A stretch of DNA of 64,000 bases from Pseudomonas frederiksbergensis (lineage in GTDB: Bacteria > Pseudomonadota > Gammaproteobacteria > Pseudomonadales > Pseudomonadaceae), in assembly GCF_035751725.1 (NCBI RefSeq), contig NZ_CP142104.1, forward strand, positions 930,001 through 994,000. The letters run 5' to 3'. A program made the position numbers and the translations under genes. Below the pieces are notes generated by a model. That model was not told the origin of the DNA. It did not search any database and worked only from the letters and a program-made list of their open reading frames with translations. Of this stretch, positions 32,689 through 41,717 are shown piece after piece. The first letter of the stretch is position 1. Each line of letters begins with the position of its first letter.

Positions 32689-34134
32689 GTGGCAGATGCA
32701 AAGCGTTTCGATAACTACATCAACGGTCAGTGGGTGGCCGGTGCCGACTATTGCACCAACATCAACCCGTCTGACTTGTCCGATGTCATCGGTGAATACG
32801 CCAAGGCTGACGCAGCGCAGGTCAACGCCGCCATCGAAGCCGCCCGCGCCGCGTTCCCGGCCTGGTCGACCTCCGGCATCCAGGCGCGTCACGATGCGCT
32901 GGACAAAGTCGGCACCGAGATCCTCGCCCGCCGTGAAGAACTCGGCCAACTGCTGGCCCGGGAAGAGGGCAAGACCCTGCCTGAAGCCATCGGCGAAGTG
33001 ACTCGCGCCGGCAACATTTTCAAATTCTTCGCCGGTGAATGCCTGCGTCTGTCGGGCGACTACGTGCCCTCGGTGCGCCCGGGCGTCAACGTCGAAGTGA
33101 CCCGCGAAGCCCTCGGTGTGGTTGGCCTGATCACCCCGTGGAACTTCCCGATTGCCATTCCCGCGTGGAAAATCGCCCCGGCCCTGGCCTACGGCAACTG
33201 CGTGGTGATCAAGCCCGCCGAGCTGGTGCCGGGTTGCGCCTGGGCCCTGGCCGAGATCATTTCCCGCGCCGGTTTCCCGGCCGGTGCGTTCAACCTGGTA
33301 ATGGGCAGCGGCCGCGTGGTCGGCGACATCCTGGTCAACAGCCCGAAAGTCGACGGCATCAGCTTCACCGGTTCGGTGGGCGTGGGTCGGCAGATCGCGG
33401 TCAACTGCGTGTCGCGCCAGGCCAAGGTGCAGTTGGAAATGGGCGGCAAGAACCCGCAAATCATCCTCGACGACGCCGACCTCAAGCAGGCCGTCGAACT
33501 GGCCGTGCAGAGCGCGTTCTACTCCACCGGTCAGCGCTGCACGGCGTCGAGCCGCCTGATCGTCACGGCTGGCATCCACGACAAGTTCGTCGCGGCCATG
33601 GCCGAGCGCATGCAATCGATCAAGGTCGGCCATGCGTTGAAGGCCGGCACCGACATCGGCCCGGTGGTGTCCGAAGCCCAGCTCAACCAGGACTTGAAGT
33701 ACATCGACATCGGCCAGAGCGAAGGTGCGCGGCTGGTCAGCGGTGGTGGTTTAGTGACGTGCGACACCGAAGGTTACTTCCTGGCCCCGACGCTGTTTGC
33801 CGACAGCGAAGCTTCGATGCGCATCAGCCGCGAAGAGATCTTCGGCCCGGTGGCCAACGTCGTGCGCGTGGCGGACTACGAGGCGGCGCTGGCGATGGCC
33901 AACGACACCGAGTTCGGCTTGTCGGCCGGTATCGCCACCACGTCGTTGAAGTACGCCAACCACTTCAAGCGCCATTCGCAGGCGGGCATGGTGATGGTCA
34001 ACCTGCCAACCGCCGGCGTGGATTACCACGTGCCGTTCGGCGGGCGCAAAGGGTCGTCCTACGGTTCGCGTGAGCAAGGCCGCTACGCGCAAGAGTTTTA
34101 CACCGTGGTGAAGACCTCCTACATCGGTTCGTAA
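32689..34134 (+). CDS. 2-oxoglutarate-semialdehyde dehydrogenase
   Basis: 481 aa from GTG 32689 (VADAKRFDNYINGQWV), with AGAGGAG about 6 nt upstream; no in-frame ATG is placed as well. Aldehyde dehydrogenase fold: PWNFPIAIPAWK substrate/cofactor segment, FTGSVGVG NAD(P) turn, catalytic Glu in LEMGGKNP and catalytic Cys in STGQRCTASSRL. It oxidises the kdgD product to 2-oxoglutarate (EC 1.2.1.26), feeding the TCA cycle. Operon context supports the substrate; related enzymes act on succinate semialdehyde. Confidence 0.92.
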   Translation: MADAKRFDNYINGQWVAGADYCTNINPSDLSDVIGEYAKADAAQVNAAIEAARAAFPAWSTSGIQARHDALDKVGTEILARREELGQLLAREEGKTLPEAIGEVTRAGNIFKFFAGECLRLSGDYVPSVRPGVNVEVTREALGVVGLITPWNFPIAIPAWKIAPALAYGNCVVIKPAELVPGCAWALAEIISRAGFPAGAFNLVMGSGRVVGDILVNSPKVDGISFTGSVGVGRQIAVNCVSRQAKVQLEMGGKNPQIILDDADLKQAVELAVQSAFYSTGQRCTASSRLIVTAGIHDKFVAAMAERMQSIKVGHALKAGTDIGPVVSEAQLNQDLKYIDIGQSEGARLVSGGGLVTCDTEGYFLAPTLFADSEASMRISREEIFGPVANVVRVADYEAALAMANDTEFGLSAGIATTSLKYANHFKRHSQAGMVMVNLPTAGVDYHVPFGGRKGSSYGSREQGRYAQEFYTVVKTSYIGS

Positions 34135-34145
34135 TACGCAACACC

Positions 34146-34172
34146 GGTCGGCGCCGCACTCCGGCGCCGACC
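34146..34172 (+). repeat. Perfect stem-loop between dehydrogenase and transporter genes
   Basis: GGTCGGCGCCG (34146-34156) and CGGCGCCGACC (34162-34172) with a 5-nt loop. No T-run follows, so it may modulate the dehydrogenase-to-transporter ratio rather than stop transcription. Confidence 0.6.
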
Positions 34173-34219
34173 GCACAATTTGATTTCCCGCATAAAAATA
34201 AATAGTGGAAGTAGATTAC

Positions 34220-35584
34220 ATGCAAGAGACCAAGCCGACGCACGTCCGCTATTTGATCCTGCTCATGCTGTTTTTGGTGACGACGATCAACTATGCCGAC
34301 CGTGCGACTATCGCCATCGCTGGTTCCAGCCTGCAAAAAGACCTCGGCATCGACGCCGTCACCCTCGGTTATATTTTCTCTGCCTTCGGCTGGGCCTACG
34401 TCGCCGGGCAGATTCCGGGCGGCTGGCTGCTCGACCGTTTCGGGTCGAAGAAAATCTATGCCTTGAGCATTTTCACCTGGTCGCTGTTCACCGTGCTGCA
34501 GGGTTATGTCGGTGAGTTCGGAATGTCCACCGCCGTGGTCGCGCTGTTCATGCTGCGCTTCTTGGTCGGGCTGGCCGAAGCGCCTTCGTTCCCGGGCAAC
34601 GCGCGGATCGTCGCCGCCTGGTTCCCCACCGCGGAACGCGGCACCGCGTCGGCGATCTTCAACTCGGCGCAGTATTTCGCCACCGTATTGTTCGCACCGC
34701 TGATGGGCTGGATCGTCTACCGCTTTGGCTGGCAGCACGTATTCATCGTCATGGGCGTGATCGGCATCGTGTTCTCGCTGGTCTGGCTGAAGGTGATCTA
34801 CAGCCCCCGTCAACACCCGATGATCAACGAGGCCGAGTTCAATCACATCGCGTCCAACGGCGCGATGGTCGACATGGACCAGGACAAGGGCAAGGAAAAG
34901 AAAGCCGACGGTCCGAAGTGGGACTACATCCGCCAATTGCTGACCAACCGCATGATGCTCGGTGTCTACCTGGGCCAGTACTGCATCAACGGCATCACTT
35001 ACTTCTTCCTGACCTGGTTCCCGGTGTACCTGGTCCAGGAGCGCGGCATGACCATCCTCAAGGCCGGTTTCATCGCGTCCTTGCCGGCGATCTGCGGCTT
35101 CATCGGCGGCGTGCTCGGTGGGGTGATTTCCGACTACCTGCTGCGCAAGGGCCACTCGCTGACCTTCGCCCGCAAGGCGCCGATCATCGCCGGCCTGCTG
35201 GTATCCAGCAGCATCGTGGCGTGCAACTACGTGGACATCGAATGGATGGTGGTGGGCTTCATGGCCCTGGCGTTCTTCGGCAAAGGCGTTGGTGCACTGG
35301 GCTGGGCCGTGGTCTCCGATACCTCGCCAAAACAGATCGCTGGCTTGAGCGGCGGCCTGTTCAACACTTTCGGTAACCTGGCGTCGATCACCACGCCAAT
35401 CGTCATCGGCTACATCATCAGCTCCACCGGCTCGTTCAAATGGGCGCTGGTGTTTGTCGGTTGCAACGCGTTGATGGCGGTGTTCAGCTATCTGGTCATC
35501 GTCGGCCCGATCAAGCGTGTGGTGCTCAAGGAACCAGCGGCCAAAGAAGCCGATCTTTCCAGCCTGTCTGAAGCCAAATCCTGA
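34220..35584 (+). CDS. gudP: MFS hexarate transporter (GudP/GarP-like)
   Basis: 454 aa from ATG 34220 (MQETKPTHVRYLILLMLFLVTTINYADRA), with GGAAG about 8 nt upstream; a GTG five codons earlier is possible. Twelve predicted membrane helices. Anion:cation symporter family marks are INYADRATIAIAGSSLQKDLG and the GGWLLDRFGSKK loop between helices 2 and 3. It imports D-glucarate/D-galactarate with protons. Operon context fits; which hexarate is preferred is not readable. Confidence 0.88.
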   Translation: MQETKPTHVRYLILLMLFLVTTINYADRATIAIAGSSLQKDLGIDAVTLGYIFSAFGWAYVAGQIPGGWLLDRFGSKKIYALSIFTWSLFTVLQGYVGEFGMSTAVVALFMLRFLVGLAEAPSFPGNARIVAAWFPTAERGTASAIFNSAQYFATVLFAPLMGWIVYRFGWQHVFIVMGVIGIVFSLVWLKVIYSPRQHPMINEAEFNHIASNGAMVDMDQDKGKEKKADGPKWDYIRQLLTNRMMLGVYLGQYCINGITYFFLTWFPVYLVQERGMTILKAGFIASLPAICGFIGGVLGGVISDYLLRKGHSLTFARKAPIIAGLLVSSSIVACNYVDIEWMVVGFMALAFFGKGVGALGWAVVSDTSPKQIAGLSGGLFNTFGNLASITTPIVIGYIISSTGSFKWALVFVGCNALMAVFSYLVIVGPIKRVVLKEPAAKEADLSSLSEAKS

Positions 35585-35596
35585 GGAGCGGCGTCG

Positions 35597-37150
35597 ATGC
35601 AATTGATTGAACATGCCGATTCGCCCCGTTACATCCGCCTGCATGAGCGGGACAACGTGGTGATTGTTGTCAACGACCAGGGCGTACCGGCCGGGACCGA
35701 ATTCCCGGACGGGCTGGTCACCGTCGACTTCGTGCCGCAAAGCCACAAAGTCACCCTGGTGGACATTCCCGAGGGCGGCGAGGTGATTCGCTACGGCCAG
35801 GTCATTGGCTACGCGCTGCAACCGATCCCTCGTGGCAGTTGGGTCAAGGAAGACCAGCTGCGCATGCCCACCGCGCCGCCGCTGGACAGCCTGCCGCTGT
35901 CCACCGATGTGCCGGCGGCCGATGCGCCGTTGGAGGGCTACACCTTCGAGGGCTACCGCAACGCCGACGGCACCGTCGGAACGCGCAACATCCTGGGGAT
36001 CACCACCACGGTGCAGTGCGTCACCGGTGTTTTGGACCATGCGGTCAAGCGCATCAAGGACGAGCTGCTGCCCAAGTACCCGAACGTCGATGACGTGGTG
36101 GCGCTGACCCACAGCTATGGTTGTGGCGTGGCGATCACTGCCACCGACGCCTACATTCCGATCCGCACTGTGCGCAACCTGGCGCGCAACCCGAACCTGG
36201 GGGGCGAGGCGCTGGTGATCAGCCTGGGCTGCGAGAAATTGCAGGCCGGGCAGGTGATGCATGAAGGCGACAGCTCGGTGGACCTCAGCGAGCCCTGGTT
36301 GTATCGCTTGCAGGATTCCAGCCACGGCTTCACGGAAATGATCGAGCAGATCATGGAACTGGCCGAGACGCGCCTGAAGAAACTCGACCAGCGCCGCCGC
36401 GAAACCGTGCCGGCCTCGGAGCTGATCCTGGGCATGCAGTGCGGCGGCAGCGATGCGTTTTCCGGCATCACCGCCAACCCGGCGTTGGGTTATGCCTCGG
36501 ACCTGTTGCTGCGGGCGGGGGCGACGGTGATGTTTTCCGAAGTCACCGAAGTGCGCGATGCGATCTACCTGCTGACTTCCCGTGCGCAAACCCAGGAAAT
36601 CGCCCAGGAACTGGTGCGCGAAATGGACTGGTACGACCGTTACCTGGCCAAGGGCGAAGCCGATCGCAGTGCCAATACCACGCCGGGCAACAAGAAGGGT
36701 GGGTTGTCGAACATCGTCGAGAAGTCCCTGGGATCGATCGTCAAGTCCGGCAGCAGCGCCATCAACGGCGTGCTTGGCCCGGGCGAGCGTTTCAAGCAAA
36801 AGGGCCTGATCTTCTGCGCCACGCCGGCGAGTGATTTTGTCTGCGGCACGCTGCAATTGGCGGCGGGGATGAACCTGCACGTGTTCACCACGGGTCGAGG
36901 CACGCCGTACGGCCTGGCGATGGCGCCAGTGGTGAAGGTCTCGACCCGTACCGAACTGGCCCAGCGCTGGCCGGACCTGATCGACATCGACGCCGGTCGG
37001 ATCGCCACCGGGCGTGCAACCATCGAAGAGTTGGGCTGGGAGCTGTTCCACTATTACCTGGATGTGGCCAGCGGCAAAAAGCAGACCTGGGCCGAGCGGC
37101 ACAAGCTGTTCAACGACATCACGTTGTTCAACCCGGCGCCGATTACCTGA
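35597..37150 (+). CDS. garD: Galactarate dehydratase (UxaA/GarD family)
   Basis: 517 aa, with TGAGGAG 7 nt before the ATG and 12 nt after the transporter stop. N-terminal SAF-like domain (residues 1-100: [16 protein letters not shown] ... [12 protein letters not shown]), then the catalytic part ([47 protein letters not shown]). It dehydrates D-galactarate to 5-dehydro-4-deoxyglucarate (EC 4.2.1.42), the substrate of kdgD. No glucarate dehydratase gene is in the window, so glucarate use would need one elsewhere. Altronate dehydratase is the main alternative, disfavoured by context. Confidence 0.9.
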   Translation: MQLIEHADSPRYIRLHERDNVVIVVNDQGVPAGTEFPDGLVTVDFVPQSHKVTLVDIPEGGEVIRYGQVIGYALQPIPRGSWVKEDQLRMPTAPPLDSLPLSTDVPAADAPLEGYTFEGYRNADGTVGTRNILGITTTVQCVTGVLDHAVKRIKDELLPKYPNVDDVVALTHSYGCGVAITATDAYIPIRTVRNLARNPNLGGEALVISLGCEKLQAGQVMHEGDSSVDLSEPWLYRLQDSSHGFTEMIEQIMELAETRLKKLDQRRRETVPASELILGMQCGGSDAFSGITANPALGYASDLLLRAGATVMFSEVTEVRDAIYLLTSRAQTQEIAQELVREMDWYDRYLAKGEADRSANTTPGNKKGGLSNIVEKSLGSIVKSGSSAINGVLGPGERFKQKGLIFCATPASDFVCGTLQLAAGMNLHVFTTGRGTPYGLAMAPVVKVSTRTELAQRWPDLIDIDAGRIATGRATIEELGWELFHYYLDVASGKKQTWAERHKLFNDITLFNPAPIT

Positions 37151-37177
37151 TGACTTCGTGATCGCTGGAGATCCAGT

Positions 37178-37254
37178 GCGAAAGCTTGCTCGCGATAGCG
37201 GAGGTACATTCAGCATTGATGCAAGCTGACCCGGCGCCTTCGCGAGCAGGCTCG
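37178..37254. repeat. REPIN-like pair of a second REP class
   Basis: GCGAAAGCTTGCTCGCGATA (37178-37197) and the inverted GCCTTCGCGAGCAGGCTCG (37236-37254). The core GCTCGCGATAGCG differs from the GGGAGCAAGCTCCC class seen elsewhere and recurs in short form at 38267-38284. Confidence 0.65.
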
Positions 37255-37325
37255 ACCAGACGCCAGTGCCGTGAGTGGCTTATCATTAGCCACCTAACGG
37301 CACACCCTTCTCAAGGTCCCCCGGC

Positions 37326-38267
37326 ATGCTGGCAATTTTCCTCGAAACCCTGAACGTCACCGCGCCGGTGTTTGCCATGCTGTTCCTGGGGACGTTGCTC
37401 AAGCGTATCTATTGGATCAATGACAATTTCATCCACATCGCCTCGTCGCTGGTGTTCAACGTCACCATGCCGGCGCTGTTGTTCCTCGGGATCCTGCATG
37501 CCGACCTGCATGCGGCGTTGCAACCGGACCTGCTGATCTATTTCTCCATCGCGACCCTGGTGAGCTTTGCGATGGCCTGGGGCTGGGCGATCTGGCGTTG
37601 CCCGCGGGAAGATCGCGGCATCTACACCCAGGGTGCGTTTCGCGGCAATAACGGCGTGATCGGCCTGGCACTGGCCGCGAGCATGTACGGCGACTATGGG
37701 ATTTCCCTGGGATCGATTCTCGCGGCGCTGGTGATCCTGTTCTACAACACCTTGTCGACCATCGTCTTGGCGGTCTACAGCCCGGTGATCAAGTCCGACC
37801 CATGGAGCATCTGCAAAAGCGTGATCAGCAATCCGCTGATCATCAGCGTGATCGCCGCCGCGCCGTTCGCCTATTGGCAGATAGGCCTGCCAAACTGGTT
37901 CGAGACCTCGGCCAGGTACCTGTCGCAAATGACCTTGCCCCTGGCGCTGATCTGCATCGGCGGCACGCTGTCGCTGGCGGCCTTGCGCAAGAGCGGCAAG
38001 ATGGCCCTGAGTTCGAGCCTGGTGAAGATGGTCGGCTTGCCGCTGGTGACCACGCTAGGCGCATGGCTGTGGGGCTTTCGCGGGGCTGAGCTGGGGATCC
38101 TGTTCCTGTACTTCGGCAGCCCTACCGCCGCCGCCAGTTATGTCATGGCCCGGGCAGCCGATGGCAACCATGAACTGGCGGCGGCGATCATCGTCATCAC
38201 CACCCTGATGGCGGCGATTACCACTAACCTGGGGATCTTTGTGTTGCAGTGGGGTGGGTGGATCTAG
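37326..38267 (+). CDS. AEC-family (auxin efflux carrier-like) transporter
   Basis: 313 aa with about ten membrane helices in two five-helix halves. Family marks are the N-terminal VFAMLFLGTLLKR and FNVTMPALLF and the second-half CIGGTLSLAALRKSG and YFGSPTAAASYVMARAADGN. AEC carriers often move malonate, malate or other small organic acids; the substrate here is unknown. AAGG precedes the ATG. A REP pair separates it from garD, so it is probably not in the same operon. Confidence 0.85.
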   Translation: MLAIFLETLNVTAPVFAMLFLGTLLKRIYWINDNFIHIASSLVFNVTMPALLFLGILHADLHAALQPDLLIYFSIATLVSFAMAWGWAIWRCPREDRGIYTQGAFRGNNGVIGLALAASMYGDYGISLGSILAALVILFYNTLSTIVLAVYSPVIKSDPWSICKSVISNPLIISVIAAAPFAYWQIGLPNWFETSARYLSQMTLPLALICIGGTLSLAALRKSGKMALSSSLVKMVGLPLVTTLGAWLWGFRGAELGILFLYFGSPTAAASYVMARAADGNHELAAAIIVITTLMAAITTNLGIFVLQWGGWI

Positions 38268-38284
38268 GCTCGCGATAGCGAGCC
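38267..38284. repeat. Short REP-like hairpin at convergent gene ends
   Basis: GGCTCGC-GATA-GCGAGCC begins on the last base of the AEC gene's stop codon and ends 5 nt before the next gene's stop on the other strand. Confidence 0.6.
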
Positions 38285-38289
38285 AACGG

Positions 38290-38670
38290 TTACTCGGCTT
38301 TCTGGTAACTATCGATCACTTCCTGCGCCGCCCGAAACGCATCGATCGCCGCCGGCACCCCCGCATACACCGCGCAATGCAGCAACGCCTCGCGAATCTC
38401 TTCCACGGTGCAGCCATTGTTCAGCGCGCCGCGCACGTGGCCCTTGAGTTCCTGCGGGCACTTGAGGGCGGTGAGGGCGGCGAGGGTGATCAGGCTGCGA
38501 GTCTTCAGCGGCAGCCCCTCGCGGCTCCAGACGCTGCCCCAGGCGTGTTCGTTGACGAAGTCCTGCAACGGCTGGGTGAATTCGGTGGCGTTGCCCAGGG
38601 CGCGGTCGACGAACGCGTCGCCCATGACCTGGCGACGCATGTCCAGGCCGGTCTTTGGAGTGTCGGTCAT
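38290..38670 (-). CDS. Carboxymuconolactone decarboxylase family protein
   Basis: 126 aa, close in length to PcaC. It has the CMD-domain pattern GLPLKTRSLITLAALTALKCPQELKGHVRGALNNGCTVEEIREALLHCAVYAGVPAAIDAF, including the HCAVYAGVPA motif of 4-carboxymuconolactone decarboxylases. In the beta-ketoadipate route PcaC decarboxylates 4-carboxymuconolactone, but no pca genes are nearby, and AhpD-like peroxidase cycling is an alternative fold use. Overlaps the antiporter stop codon by 4 nt. Confidence 0.85.
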   Translation of the reverse strand: MTDTPKTGLDMRRQVMGDAFVDRALGNATEFTQPLQDFVNEHAWGSVWSREGLPLKTRSLITLAALTALKCPQELKGHVRGALNNGCTVEEIREALLHCAVYAGVPAAIDAFRAAQEVIDSYQKAE

Positions 38671-39761
38671 GGCAAATCCCTCTTGTGATGTTGGCGGCGC
38701 CAGGCGCGCAGGGAGGTGAACAGCAAGAACGCGAGCAGCGCCGGGAGCACGTAGAACAACATCAGCCGTTCAAGCTGGCCGGCCAATGGCATGCCGGTCG
38801 TGAACGACACCACGTGCAGCCCGTAGGCCGTGTACAAGCCCAGCAACAGCAAGCCTTCGGCGCGGGTGACGCGGTAGCCGGAATAGAACACCGGCAGGCA
38901 CAGCACCGCCACGCCGAGCATCACCGGCAGGTCGAAATCCAGGGCATTGGGCGAGACCGACAGGGGTGTGGGTGCGGCGAGGGCGGTCACGCCGAGCACG
39001 CCCAGCAGGTTGAACAGGTTGCTGCCGATCACGTTGCCCACGGCGATATCCCGCTGGCCGCGCAGGGCGGCGATCAGCGATGTGGCGAGCTCCGGCAGCG
39101 AGGTGCTGACGGCGACGATGGTCAGGCCGATGATGCGCTCCGACAAGCCCAGGTCCGTGGCCACTTCCACCGCCGCACCCAGCAACAGGTGGCCGGCGAA
39201 AATCAGCATTGTCAGGCCCGCCGCAATCATCAGCACACTCTTGAACCAGGGCATGTGGGCCACGTCGCCCCCCACCGGGTGCGGTCGCGCCGAATGCCGT
39301 GACTGACGCAGCAACAAGCCCAGGTACACCGCCAGGGCCATCAGCAGCAGGACGCCGTCGAGTCGGGTCAGTTCCTCGTTCCAGGCCAGCACGAACACCA
39401 GCAGGCTGGCGCCGATCATCAGCGGGATGTCCAACCGCACCAATTGGCGCGAGACGCGCAGCGGAATGATCAGCGCCGACAGCCCGAGGGTGACGAGGAT
39501 GTTGAAGATGCTGCTGCCGATCACGCTGCCCACGGCGATGTCGGCGTTCTGCGCCAGGGTCGCCTGCAGGCTGACGGCCATTTGCGGCGCGCTGCTGCCG
39601 AACGCGACGACGGTCAGGCCGATGATCAAGGGGCGGACCTGCAAGCGTGCCGCCAGGCCGACGGCGGCGCGCACCAGCAGTTCGGCGCCTGCGATCAGCA
39701 ACAGCAGGGCACCGAACAGTTCGATCAGGCTGAGCAGCGGTAAAGCGTTGATCAGGGAAAT
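38667..39761 (-). CDS. Calcium/sodium antiporter (CaCA family, YrbG-like)
   Basis: About 364 aa. The frame is open to 39851, overlapping the rlpA-like gene, but membrane helix 1 begins near LSLIELFGALLLLIAGAELLVRA. A GGAG lies about 7 nt before an ATT at 39759-39761, and there is no in-frame ATG or GTG near it; the start is therefore uncertain. Two inverted five-helix halves carry the alpha repeats: VVAFGSSAPQMAVSL and AVSTSLPELATSL. The first has Gln where most family members have the ion-binding Glu. It exchanges cytosolic Ca2+ (or another cation) for Na+ or H+ at the inner membrane. Confidence 0.8.
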   Translation of the reverse strand: MSLINALPLLSLIELFGALLLLIAGAELLVRAAVGLAARLQVRPLIIGLTVVAFGSSAPQMAVSLQATLAQNADIAVGSVIGSSIFNILVTLGLSALIIPLRVSRQLVRLDIPLMIGASLLVFVLAWNEELTRLDGVLLLMALAVYLGLLLRQSRHSARPHPVGGDVAHMPWFKSVLMIAAGLTMLIFAGHLLLGAAVEVATDLGLSERIIGLTIVAVSTSLPELATSLIAALRGQRDIAVGNVIGSNLFNLLGVLGVTALAAPTPLSVSPNALDFDLPVMLGVAVLCLPVFYSGYRVTRAEGLLLLGLYTAYGLHVVSFTTGMPLAGQLERLMLFYVLPALLAFLLFTSLRAWRRQHHKRDLP

Positions 39762-39777
39762 GGCCGGGCTCCGTCTA

Positions 39778-40155
39778 TCAGTCGTCGAGGGCTTGCACGC
39801 GCACCCGTGCGGTACCGCTGCGCAACATGCCCAGTTGCTCGGCGGCTTCACGGGACACGTCGATCAAACGGCCACGAGTATACGGGCCACGGTCGTTGAT
39901 GCGGACCACGACGCTGTCGTTGTTTTTCAAGTTGGTGACTTTCACCCGGGTGCCGAATGGCAGCTGGCGATGGGCGGCGGTCAGGCCATGCTGGTCGAAA
40001 CGCTCGCCGCTGGCAGTGCGCTTGCCATGGTGCCTTGCGCCGTAATAGGAGGCGACGCCCGTCTGGTCGTAGCCGTGTGGATCGACCGTCCCGCTCTGGC
40101 TGGCGCAACCGGCCAGCAGGGACAGCAGGGCGCAGGCGCCGAGGAGACGCTTCAT
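39778..40155 (-). CDS. RlpA-like septal ring lipoprotein (double-psi beta-barrel)
   Basis: 125 aa from ATG 40153-40155 (MKRLLGACALLSLLAGCASQ); lipobox LAGC. An 18-codon extension upstream would spoil the signal peptide. The DPBB domain has GVASYYGARHHGKRTASGERFDQHGLTAAHRQLPFGTRVKVTNL and VRINDRGPYTRGRLIDVSREAA, the RlpA signature with its catalytic Asp in NDRGP. It lacks the C-terminal SPOR domain of full-length RlpA, so it is a short paralogue. Likely cleaves or binds denuded peptidoglycan in the periplasm. Confidence 0.88.
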   Translation of the reverse strand: MKRLLGACALLSLLAGCASQSGTVDPHGYDQTGVASYYGARHHGKRTASGERFDQHGLTAAHRQLPFGTRVKVTNLKNNDSVVVRINDRGPYTRGRLIDVSREAAEQLGMLRSGTARVRVQALDD

Positions 40156-40193
40156 CAAAGGGTTTCCCACGTCGGTGTGGTTGTGAGGATCAT

Positions 40194-40223
40194 TGTGGCG
40201 AGGGAGCAAGCTCCCTCGCCACG
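40194..40223. repeat. REP element upstream of the rlpA-like gene
   Basis: TGTGGCGAGGGAGCAAGCTC followed by CCTCGCCACG: a single, nearly perfect REP palindrome 38 nt upstream of the lipoprotein start and downstream of gatB. Confidence 0.85.
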
Positions 40224-40261
40224 GGGGATTGAGCCAGATTGGAAGGCTGGCTCCATGGCCA

Positions 40262-41707
40262 TCAGCCTTCGAGCTTGCTTTTAAGCAGTTCGTTGACTTG
40301 CTGCGGGTTGGCCTTGCCCTTGGACGCTTTCATGGCCTGGCCGACGAAGAAACCGAACATCTTGCCGCGCTTGGCTTCGTCTGCCGCACGGTACTGTTCG
40401 ACCTGTTCGGCATTGGCCGCGAGCATTTCATCGAGCACGGCGCTGATCGCACCGGTGTCGGTGACCTGCTTCAAGCCGCGCTTCTCGATGATCTCGTCGG
40501 CGCTGCCTTCACCATTGGCCATGGCTTCGAACACCATCTTGGCGATCTTGCCGGAAATGGTGTTGTCCTTGATCCGCAACAACATGCCGCCCAGTTGCTC
40601 GGCCGAAACCGGCGACTCATCGATTTCCAGGCCCTGCTTGTTCAACAGGCTGCCCAACTCGACCATCACCCAGTTGGCCGCCAGCTTGGCGTCGCCGCCG
40701 ATGCTCACGACTTTCTCGAAGTAATCGGCCTGTTCGCGGCTGGTGGCCAGGACGTTGGCGTCATAGCTCGACAGGCCGAACTGCGCCTGGAAGCGCTCGC
40801 GTTTCTGTGGCGGCAGTTCCGGCAGGGTGGCGCGCACTTCATCCAGGAACGAATTCTCGATGACCACCGGCAGCAGGTCCGGGTCGGGGAAGTAACGGTA
40901 GTCGTTGGCTTCTTCCTTGCTGCGCATCGGACGGGTCTCGTCCTTGTTCGGGTCGTACAGGCGGGTCTGCTGGATGACCTTGCCGCCGTCCTCGATCAGT
41001 TCGATCTGGCGCTGGATCTCGCTGTTGATCGCCTTCTCGATGAAGCGGAACGAGTTGACGTTCTTGATCTCGCAGCGGGTGCCGAACTCGACCTGGCCTT
41101 TCGGCCGGATCGACACGTTGCAGTCGCAGCGCAGCGAGCCTTCGGCCATGTTGCCGTCGCAGATGCCCAGGTAGCGCACCAATGCATGGATCGCCTTGAC
41201 GTAGGCCACGGCTTCCTTGGCGCTGCGCATGTCCGGCTCGGAGACGATTTCCAGCAACGGCGTGCCGGCACGGTTCAGGTCGATGCCGGTGGCACCGTTG
41301 AACTCTTCATGCAGGCTCTTGCCGGCGTCTTCTTCCAGGTGCGCGCGGGTGATGCCGACGCGCTTGACCGTGCCGTCTTCCAGGGCGATGTCCAGGTGGC
41401 CCTTGCCGACGATCGGCAATTCCATCTGGCTGATCTGGTAGCCCTTGGGCAGGTCCGGGTAGAAGTAGTTCTTGCGGGCGAACACGTTGTGCTGGCCGAT
41501 CTCGGCGTCAATCGCCAGGCCGAACATCACCGCCATGCGCACCGCTTCGGCATTGAGCACCGGCAGCACGCCGGGCATGCCCAGGTCAACGAGGCTGGCC
41601 TGGGTGTTGGGCTCGGAACCGAAAGTGGTCGAGCTACCGGAAAAGATTTTCGACCGGGTGGTGAGCTGGGTATGAATCTCCAGCCCGATCACGACTTCCC
41701 ATTGCAT
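40262..41707 (-). CDS. gatB: Asp/Glu-tRNA amidotransferase subunit B
   Basis: 481 aa ([26 protein letters not shown]). The N-terminal cradle/kinase part has the family [26 protein letters not shown] and [16 protein letters not shown] motifs; the C-terminal tail (about 330-481) is the helical YqeY-like tRNA-recognition domain. With GatA and GatC it converts mischarged Glu-tRNA(Gln) or Asp-tRNA(Asn). Last gene of gatCAB, 10 nt after gatA. Confidence 0.97.
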   Translation of the reverse strand: MQWEVVIGLEIHTQLTTRSKIFSGSSTTFGSEPNTQASLVDLGMPGVLPVLNAEAVRMAVMFGLAIDAEIGQHNVFARKNYFYPDLPKGYQISQMELPIVGKGHLDIALEDGTVKRVGITRAHLEEDAGKSLHEEFNGATGIDLNRAGTPLLEIVSEPDMRSAKEAVAYVKAIHALVRYLGICDGNMAEGSLRCDCNVSIRPKGQVEFGTRCEIKNVNSFRFIEKAINSEIQRQIELIEDGGKVIQQTRLYDPNKDETRPMRSKEEANDYRYFPDPDLLPVVIENSFLDEVRATLPELPPQKRERFQAQFGLSSYDANVLATSREQADYFEKVVSIGGDAKLAANWVMVELGSLLNKQGLEIDESPVSAEQLGGMLLRIKDNTISGKIAKMVFEAMANGEGSADEIIEKRGLKQVTDTGAISAVLDEMLAANAEQVEQYRAADEAKRGKMFGFFVGQAMKASKGKANPQQVNELLKSKLEG

Positions 41708-41717
41708 GTGTTTCTCC

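Noticed and set aside
33998..37216. 1,072-codon minus-strand open frame opposite the hexarate transporter and garD
   Set aside because: The plus-strand genes have clear families, motifs and ribosome sites. The antisense product has the His/Arg/Gln/Val composition typical of shadow frames.
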